A stretch of 60,000 bases of DNA. It comes from Polytrichum commune. Taxonomy: Eukaryota; Streptophyta; Polytrichopsida; Polytrichales; Polytrichaceae. Below the pieces are notes generated by a model. The model was not told the DNA's origin. It worked only from the letters and a program-made list of their open reading frames with translations, and ran no database searches. The stretch is taken from assembly GCA_950295325.1 (NCBI GenBank), contig OX485805.1:45472758-45532757 (forward strand). The letters are read 5' to 3'. Each line of letters opens with the position of its first letter. The first letter of the stretch is position 1. Positions 53,814-60,000 of this stretch are shown one piece after another. A program made the position numbers and the translations under genes.

Positions 53814-56800
53814 ATCGGTGGCTTCTTCGGTTGGAGACTCATGCTTAGCATCGGCTTGATCAACATCAAACTCCAGCTTGACGAGTGGGACCTCGGTGGT
53901 CAGCTTCGTTTTGTAGAGACGTTTCAACAGCCCTTCCAATGCGGCCGTGGGGTCGTCTTTCTTCTGCAGAAGAAGCTCGCTCACATCGGCGGGCGAAATC
54001 GCCTTGTCGGTGAAGGCTTTCTCGATCTTTGGGAAGAGGTCGTCCCACTCGAGGCCCAGGTTGTTCTTCGCGAGCGTGCGGAACGCCGCGAACGTGCACC
54101 ATGACATGAGGATGCACTTGTCCATCCGGCCGGCGCGGAGCAATGCGGGGTCCAACTTCTCGATGAAATTTGTGGTGAAAATGAGGAGGCGCTCGCTTCC
54201 GCAGCTCGACCACAAGCCGTCCGCAAAGTTTAGCAACCCCGACAGGGTGAGCGTACTTACCTGCACAAATGAAATAAACTTGAAATTAAACTGCTCAGTA
54301 AGGTAATATACGAGTGTTATTCGGTTGTTTTCAATCGGATACCTAGACTTGATTGTGGTGTGGTTCGGTGAGGATTAAAGTACAATCACCTTACAGATAC
54401 ATGTTTCAAAGAGATTGCACTACGACTTCAAACTTTTATGAACTACTCCACACGCAATAGTGGACACAATTGGGAGGACCCATGTATTCAGTTTGGATAT
54501 CGACGAACATGCACTTTCGATTAGCATAATGAAAGCACGGGAGGACTACCTGCTCAGAATTTGTTAACCGTTCTAGGTTCAATAGTGAACATAAATGGGA
54601 GAACCTAGATGATCAATGTTTGTTTAAATAGAGTCCTCACGTTGACCATGAATAAGATATTCATACGAGCTCCATAAATTACGAGGAAAATAGCTACGTT
54701 CACGATTCAGAGTGTTGATCATCTCACACTAATTGCATGTTTCATATCCTATGAGAAGTGGGGGCAAGCTAGGACGAAGAAAGCCAGGGTTTATGGCAGA
54801 TGTGTCTGAATCCAACATACCTATATTTGAGCGGTGTATGGTTAGGTGTGAATCTCAAAACGGATGGCAAGAAGGCATATCTTTAGAAGAGAATGGACGA
54901 CTTTGCTCCAATTATACTAAACATTCTAGACTCACTAATCAACATGATTGGGGGGACCTGTATGGCCAACTGATGACAAATGAATAAGATGTTCATATGA
55001 GCTTGAAACATTATGAGACAAATGACTACGGGCACGATTCGGATTTGCTAACCCTCTCACACTAATTGCATGTTTCATATCCGACGAGAAGTGGGTGCAG
55101 AGAGAAAATGAAGTATCCGAGTAACACACGTCTACCTTAGGGGGTCGAGCTCACCTCTTTCTCAGCAGGTTTACCAGGCACGGACTCCTCGGCCTTCTTC
55201 GTCTTGACACGCTCAGGGAGGTCGGCCGAGCAATCAATGTCCTCAATCACAATCACGGACCGATTTGACGTCTGAACCAAGAGCTTCCGCAGCTCGTTGT
55301 TCGATTTCACTTCCGTGAGCTCCAAGTCGTAGAGGTCGTAATGGAGGAAATTCGCGATCGCCGCAATCATGCTTGATTTCCCCGTCCCCGGAGGCCCGTA
55401 CAGGAGATAACCCCGCTTCCACGGCTTCCCTGCCCTCTTGTAAAACTCTTTCCCCTTTGTAAAATCCAGCAGGTCCTTCTTGATCTCCTCCTTCAGTTCC
55501 GGCTCCATTGCGAGCGTGTCGAATGTTGACGGATGCTTGAACGGAATGCAGTCCCACAATTTCTTTTCGTATGATCTGTGGGTGCTCACATCAACGAGAA
55601 TCGCACCGTTAGTTCACTTGAATGAACGTGCCTCTCAAACCTGTTCGCTGTAGGGCAGGCTGACCTAAATACAGATATAATTTAAGCAAGATGAGAACAA
55701 ATACCATAAAACATACTCAATTTATAGCTCCACATTCGGTGGACCATGGTCGCCATTTTCCTCAGATCGCATTTTAAGTGATTCGAAACCATCAAGAGTT
55801 TCTTCACATGAATTTGATGCCATATTCTGAACATTGGAGAATGTACCCTCTATGGTGTCAATCATTTGCGTTCAGCTTCTTAGTGCACTATGAAGCTTGA
55901 CTGTGGATACTGTTCAGGTAAGCGGGCCTTAAATGGACACTTGTAGCTCTGCACCCACTTCTCATAGGATGCGAAACACAGAATTAGTGCGAGATGATTC
56001 CCGATTCCAAAACTGGTCTGTAGTCATTTTCCTCATAAAAATTATGGAGGTCATCTGAATATCTTATTCATTATCAAAGTGAAGATACTCGTGCTCATTA
56101 AAGGGTCATACAAGTTACCTGAAGTATGTTGGCTAAATTTGAGCCTATGATGGTGAACGAATTTTGAGCACGTAGTCGACTCTCCTTTAAACACATGATT
56201 GCGTTGTTGGTGTCCGTTAATCTTAGATTCACACCTAACCACACACCGCTCAAATAGCGTTTTGGTGCGGCATGAATTGAAGCTTACTTGTAATTCTTTT
56301 GGTTGGTGTAGAGGAGGCGGTCTCGGGACTGCTCCCTGACGGTCTTAGCAACCTTCTTTACATGCTGCATGTACGCTTCCAACACGCGGTCCTTGTCGCG
56401 CTTTCGGAGTTGCAGCGAGAACTTGCGCTTCTGATCCTGAGCCCCCTCCGAGTAACTAAAAATCGCTTGCTGCTTGCGGTCCTCGAGAATATGCGTCCAC
56501 CAAATCCTGGCGCCCATAAAGGAATCCTCTAAGGTTTCATTGTGCGCGAGAGTAAACGTCATCTGGGTCGCGTTTTTCGGCCGGCACATGTTCACGTGCT
56601 GCGCTCTCGTGGACGTGACCTTGGTCAGGTACATCTGCACTTCGTCGTAAATCTCGTTCTCGGCCCCGCCCTCAAACTCAGGGATGTCGAACGTCGCATC
56701 CAGGAAAATGTAGTGCAGCACGCGTCGCACCCATTGATTGTAAACCCGTTGATACTCAATTGGAATCCGGCCGTGCACGAATCCCAACACTCCTAGCACT

Positions 56801-56838
56801 CCCATCCAAAACCCCAAGCCCCCAACTTCGCCCATCAC
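53808..56838 (-). CDS. BCS1-like AAA-ATPase (AATP1/OM66-type membrane AAA protein)
   Basis: Three exons: 56288-56838, 55155-55575 and 53808-54260. All have GT-AG borders with matching phases, giving 474 residues. The N-terminal hydrophobic segment (about 8-23) anchors the protein in a membrane. Residues 24-180 are the plant AAA-associated region (NQWVRRVLHYIF, and ending RLLYTNQKNYK). The AAA domain has Walker A GPPGTGKSS (244-252), Walker B VIVIEDIDC (291-299), sensor FTTN (352-355) and arginine-finger region LRAGRMD (365-371). TLSGLLNFADGLWSS (328-342) is the family hallmark. Plant relatives sit in the mitochondrial outer membrane or ER and respond to stress; substrates are not known. The family is usually intronless or intron-poor, whereas here the two introns (711 and 894 bp) consist mostly of R-family repeats. 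A relic paralogue lies downstream. Confidence 0.93.
54310..54770 (+). repeat. R-family copy in AAA-ATPase intron 2 (antisense to gene)
   Basis: Contains CCGTTCTAGGTTCAATAGTGAACA, ACGAGCTCCATAAATTACGAGGAA, CTCACACTAATTGCATGTTTCA and ATCCTATGAGAAGTGGG in R order. Its first half also resembles 56890-57090, upstream of exon 1. Confidence 0.75.
54795..55139 (+). repeat. R-family copy filling the rest of AAA-ATPase intron 2
   Basis: CATACCTATATTTGAGCGGTGTATGG, ATGAGCTTGAAACATTATGAG, CTCACACTAATTGCATG and ACGTCTACCTTA are in R order. Its 3' end lies 14 bases from the exon 2 donor. Confidence 0.8.
55916..56270 (-). repeat. R-family copy in AAA-ATPase intron 1
   Basis: Read on the minus strand it has CTATTTGAGCGGTGTGTGG, AACGGACACCAACAACGCAATC, AGGATACT-type blocks and ATCCTATGAGAAGTGGGTGC. 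It ends within about 20 bases of the exon 1 donor. Confidence 0.75.
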
Positions 56839-58170
56839 TTGGTAAGGTTATGCAGGTGTTATACTCGGTTGCAGGCGTTTCTAAATTTGTTGGCGCGTGG
56901 TAAGGTGAGGATTGAAGAACAAACACTGTAAACACACACGATGTTTAGAAGAGATCGACTATGTCCTCAGATTCTATTATCTAACTAACTAACTCCACAC
57001 TTAACAGTGGACGCGATTGGGATCGAGGACCTATCCGTTCAGTTACGAAATTACCAACAAACATGCACTTTTGGTTATCACAACTAGAATCAGGGTTGGT
57101 CCAATTCCCAGTCCAAACTTTGCTGATGCATCATGGTGGATTCGCTAATGCAACGTCACCAGTTTCGTTTTTGTGTAAATCCAGTCGGTACAAGTTGGAA
57201 ACCGTGCAAAAAAAGGGAACCGAATTAACACCCACATACCTTACCAGCTCAGAAATTCTAATCTGTGCAGTCACTCACATTAAAACAAGAAACATCAAAC
57301 CTTGAAAATGGGCACACAAACATCTAACGACTCTACCCATCAACCTCATGAGGCATGACTATCAACCAGCTGCAGCCACAACTTCCGCTCAGCGACTGCA
57401 AATTTCGCTGGAGATCGGCTGGTGAACACATCGAACCACAAACTTGAACTTAAATAGATCGATGGCCATCCAACCCCAGTGGTGGTAATCTACGCAACTT
57501 CTGTGAACTTACCAATTTGGACACTGTTGTGCACTTAACTTGGGGATGAAGGTGAACCGGAAGGCGGCCAGGAATAACTATTACAGGCCGCCCACACCTG
57601 CTGGTGGGAGGGCCAGTCGCAGGCTCCCACCAGCAGAGTCGTCCCCCTTTTCAAGCGCCGCTCGCCTGTTCGCTGTTAGTTTCTACCTAGCACACAGATT
57701 AATTTTTTGGACTATTAGCTGCTCGTGAACTATGATTGGGGAGAATCGGCAGTTAGTTACAAATGAACCGGATGATTTTTTGAGAAATAACCGGTGGAAA
57801 CCCAGGTACGCAACTCCCATATTATAATACGCAGGGGGCATCGTATTAAAAATGGCTTAGAGGACGGCTTTTGTAAAAATTATATCAAATTATATCAAAT
57901 TAAAATGATCAAAAAGTTGGGTGGAGACCAAATTAAATAAAATGAGATGAAAAAAAAGTTGGGTTGCATATTTATTAAGCCTCCCATTAAAATTATAAGC
58001 CACGAATAGTTGCCTCCCATTAAAATTATAATTCATTCACAATGTTAAAATTTTATTAAAAAGTCCAAAAAGTTGAGTAGTTTGACCTATGGTACATGTA
58101 TTTTAAAAAAATCATGTAATTAGGTTTTTAATGCAATTATATGCTTCAAAATATATTCATTTCCTATATA
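56839..58170. other. 5' flank of the AAA-ATPase, no further gene
   Basis: Bases 56880-57090 resemble the first half of the R-type copy at 54.36-54.53 kb. A GC-rich island (57540-57680) holds a strong hairpin but no supported gene. The rest is AT-rich. Confidence 0.4.
57598..57636. repeat. GC-rich hairpin, perfect 13-bp stem
   Basis: CTGCTGGTGGGAG pairs perfectly with CTCCCACCAGCAG across the 13-nt loop GGCCAGTCGCAGG, in an otherwise AT-rich flank. Function unknown. Confidence 0.85.
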
Positions 58171-58391
58171 CACTAGAAGAAAACTTGTCCATATCAACCG
58201 GCCGTTGCGACTTGGCCATTGCGACTCATGCTAGGAAAATGAAAAAATATATATCAATATGATTGTCAATTGGAGTATTTTAGTTAGTCATCATCCAAAA
58301 CCTCCGGGTGGACAACCACAAACATTTTTTTATGCATTTTCCTAGCATGAGTCGCAACGGCCGGTTGATATGGACAAGTTTTCTTCTAGTG
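58171..58391. mobile_element. CACTA (En/Spm)-type MITE with ATA target duplication
   Basis: A 221-bp element. The ends are CACTAGAAGAAAACTTGTCC and its inverse, continuing through ATATCAACCGGCCGTTGCGACT and CATGCTAGGAAAATG. The CACTA tip plus GAAGAAAA closely resembles En/Spm CACTACAAGAAAA. ATA (within a longer ATATA) flanks both ends. The left arm has a 14-base insertion created by a duplicated TGCGACT block. No ORF. Confidence 0.9.
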
Positions 58392-58602
58392 ATATAATTA
58401 CATTTTTGGATTCCTTGTTAGAAGGGCTACAAGGGTTTCCTACATTAAAACAAATTGTATCACTCAATATTGGACTAAAACGCATTATAAGTGATTATAA
58501 TCAGGACCATATAATACGGGAGATGTGTACCCGGGGGTGGAATTTCAAGACTGCAAGAAAATTACCGATCATGTTAGAGGAATTTATAGAATATACCCCA
58601 AC

Positions 58603-58801
58603 TTAATAAAGGAAAACCGGAGGATGTCAACATGTAACCGGTTGGACCTGCAAACACTAGGATCTTAACCGGTTATGCCCAAAAATCTCCCTGATCACTG
58701 GTCCGGGGAATTTTTTTGAGGGCATAGTTAGATGGTCGACATTCCGGTGTTTCCAAGACCAACCGATAACATGTTGACATCTATCGGGTTTTCTTTGTTA
58801 A
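58603..58801. mobile_element. Inverted-repeat element flanked by TTAA
   Basis: Arms of about 70 bp share GATGTCAACATGT, CGGTTGG and AAACAC and pair at about 75%. TTAA occurs at both outer ends (58603-58606 and 58798-58801), which would fit a piggyBac-type duplication, although the ends lack the usual CCC tip. A one-armed relative lies at about 59195-59270. Confidence 0.5.
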
Positions 58802-59642
58802 ATCGAGGAATACTTGATAGAAACAAATAAAATTGAAACATAATTCTTTGTGAGTAAGAATTATTGCATTGCGCAATTCCAAATAAGTGACACTAAATAC
58901 CATAAATGGTGTAGGTCATTGAATCCAATTGTCATAAAAGCCCAACCTAACTAGGCAATGCGGTTGCACCTCAAGATTATTGCCAACCTTGAGGTGTATA
59001 TAACTTACTTGAGTGCAAAAATGTCCCAGGTTGAATACCTTGATTCTAGAAACTACATGAGTGATTTGAATATTAGCACAAACTTTATGACTGATGAACA
59101 AACAATTCATTGACAAATGGTAATGTATTTGGCAATCAAGAAGAGAGGCCAAACACTAAGTGAGAACTATGCAATCAAATTGACTGTCACAAATCCCATG
59201 AAAAATGTCATCATGTAACCAATTGGCCTTGGAAACACTAGGATTTCCACCGATTATGTCTACAAATCTTCCCATACATTGGTTCATTGAAACCAATTCT
59301 CACGAAAGCTCAACCTCAAAATGTAACTTCCTAGTTGCATACTATTGCAAGGCTCCACCCCTAAATTCATTTTTTTTGAGGATGTCCTATAGATTCCTCT
59401 TAAAAGACCAGTAATTTTCCTGAAGTCTTGAACTTCAGCCAGTTATTTCTCAAGGCATCTGTAACTAGCCATTGGTTCTCCTAGTTCATTGCTCTTAACA
59501 TCAACAAATGTGAGACAAATATCAGATATTGGGGAGGCGGGCTTAAGGTCGCGGGTGACATCACAAAGAAAATAATAATGAGTCCTTGCCTAACTATAGG
59601 TTCACTTAGTTTGCATGGGTAGAAGAAGGCCAAGGGATTTGT
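58802..59642. other. AT-rich region, no gene
   Basis: Contains GACACTAAATACCATAAATGGTGTAG (58888-), related to the inner arm of the 8.8-9.95 kb element, and the one-armed relative at 59195-59270. No gene supported. Confidence 0.4.
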
Positions 59643-59989
59643 CTCGGGGGGGGGGGGGGGCAGTGTGTTAAAAAGTTAAGGATATAGGTGCGAACAACCA
59701 CTATTTTATAGGGGGGTATTACTTTCAATTCTCTTCTTTTTTTCACATCCTATCATTATGTAAATTTCTACTTTGGGTTAATAGAAAAATGGCTTGCATT
59801 ACTTATGATTCCAAATTACCTATTATTCCATACCCTATAGTACTTTAAAGATGTCCAGTGCCATTTTTGATACCCTATATTACTCTTAAGCCCAATTATA
59901 ATTTTTTGCTCCCATGTTTTTAAAATACCCTATCATTTGTTCGCACGTGTATTGCTACTCCAACCAATGACTACCCCCCCCCCCCCGAG
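59643..59989. mobile_element. MITE with G-tract/C-tract ends and 8-bp target duplication
   Basis: A 347-bp element. It starts CTC followed by 15 G and ends with 13 C followed by GAG. GGATTTGT is duplicated exactly at 59635-59642 and 59990-59997. A second inverted block lies inside: GTGCGAACAA at 59690 with a nearby TAGGGGGGTATT, and the inverse around 59920-59950 (TACCCTATCATTTGTTCGCAC). No ORF. The 8-bp duplication fits hAT-type insertion, but the ends are unlike known CAG-type hAT tips. Confidence 0.8.
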
Positions 59990-60000
59990 GGATTTGTGGA

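Noticed and set aside
53841-54306. Several overlapping frames on both strands over AAA-ATPase exon 3
   Set aside because: Only the minus frame carrying the FTTN and LRAGRMD motifs continues the AAA domain; the rest are GC-rich shadows.
58370-58606. 78-residue frame beginning inside the CACTA MITE
   Set aside because: Its start codon lies in the MITE inverted repeat and its stop in the TTAA-flanked element; no family recognised, so likely chance.

Overview
This is a nuclear segment of a land plant. It is AT-rich and intron-bearing. It carries a plant-type P-class PPR protein, a TRAPPII subunit of the TRS130/CLUB type, a plant-like MED22, a GT14/DUF266 glycosyltransferase and a plant BCS1-like (AATP1/OM66-type) AAA-ATPase. 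Intergenic DNA and introns are filled with small, decayed DNA transposons rather than recognisable LTR elements. A non-seed plant (bryophyte, lycophyte or fern) seems likely, but the sequence alone does not settle this.

Layout: a hairpin MITE (25-322), then an intronless PPR gene (2130-3665, +). Next come an intronless gene of unknown function with an HPD motif (5048-5674, -), a telomere-motif minisatellite (6170-6790), and a weak ORF (7677-7997, -). A 1.1-kb long-inverted-repeat element (8833-9955) and about 5 kb of gene-poor repeat DNA follow. The GT14 gene is at 16094-17503 (-), with a decayed duplicate of its 3' end beside it (15665-15930). Three tRNA-Ala(AGC) copies lie at 20.3-21.1 kb, one of them decaying. 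A pogo-like transposon remnant and two Tourist-like MITEs lead to MED22 (25967-27696, +, three exons).

MED22 converges on TRAPPC10/TRS130 (30693-45894, -). I could assemble this gene as 20 exons that join in phase to a 1336-residue protein. Its introns hold a SINE-like insertion, a 165-bp tandem array, two copies of a foldback MITE and several copies of a dispersed family here called R (ends TAAGGTAGAC / GTCTACCTTA). From 47 to 52 kb there is repeat DNA with a large palindrome of two R copies and a PIF/Harbinger transposase fragment (52030-52368). The BCS1-like AAA-ATPase (53808-56838, -, three exons, 474 residues) follows. Its stop codon abuts an array of seven 74-bp repeats, and a relic of a second AAA C-terminus lies beyond. 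The right end holds a CACTA-type MITE (58171-58391), an inverted repeat flanked by TTAA, and a MITE with homopolymeric G/C ends and an 8-bp target duplication (59643-59989).

The genes are unrelated housekeeping or family genes with no operon logic. They cover organelle RNA processing (PPR), Golgi/endosome trafficking (TRAPPII), transcription (Mediator), Golgi glycosylation (GT14), a membrane AAA-ATPase and translation (tRNA-Ala). The most unusual content is the set of non-autonomous transposons whose ends and target duplications can be read directly. They include hAT, PIF/Harbinger, CACTA, pogo-like and G-tract types. The R family makes up most of both AAA-ATPase introns. I did not find a convincing new multi-gene system.
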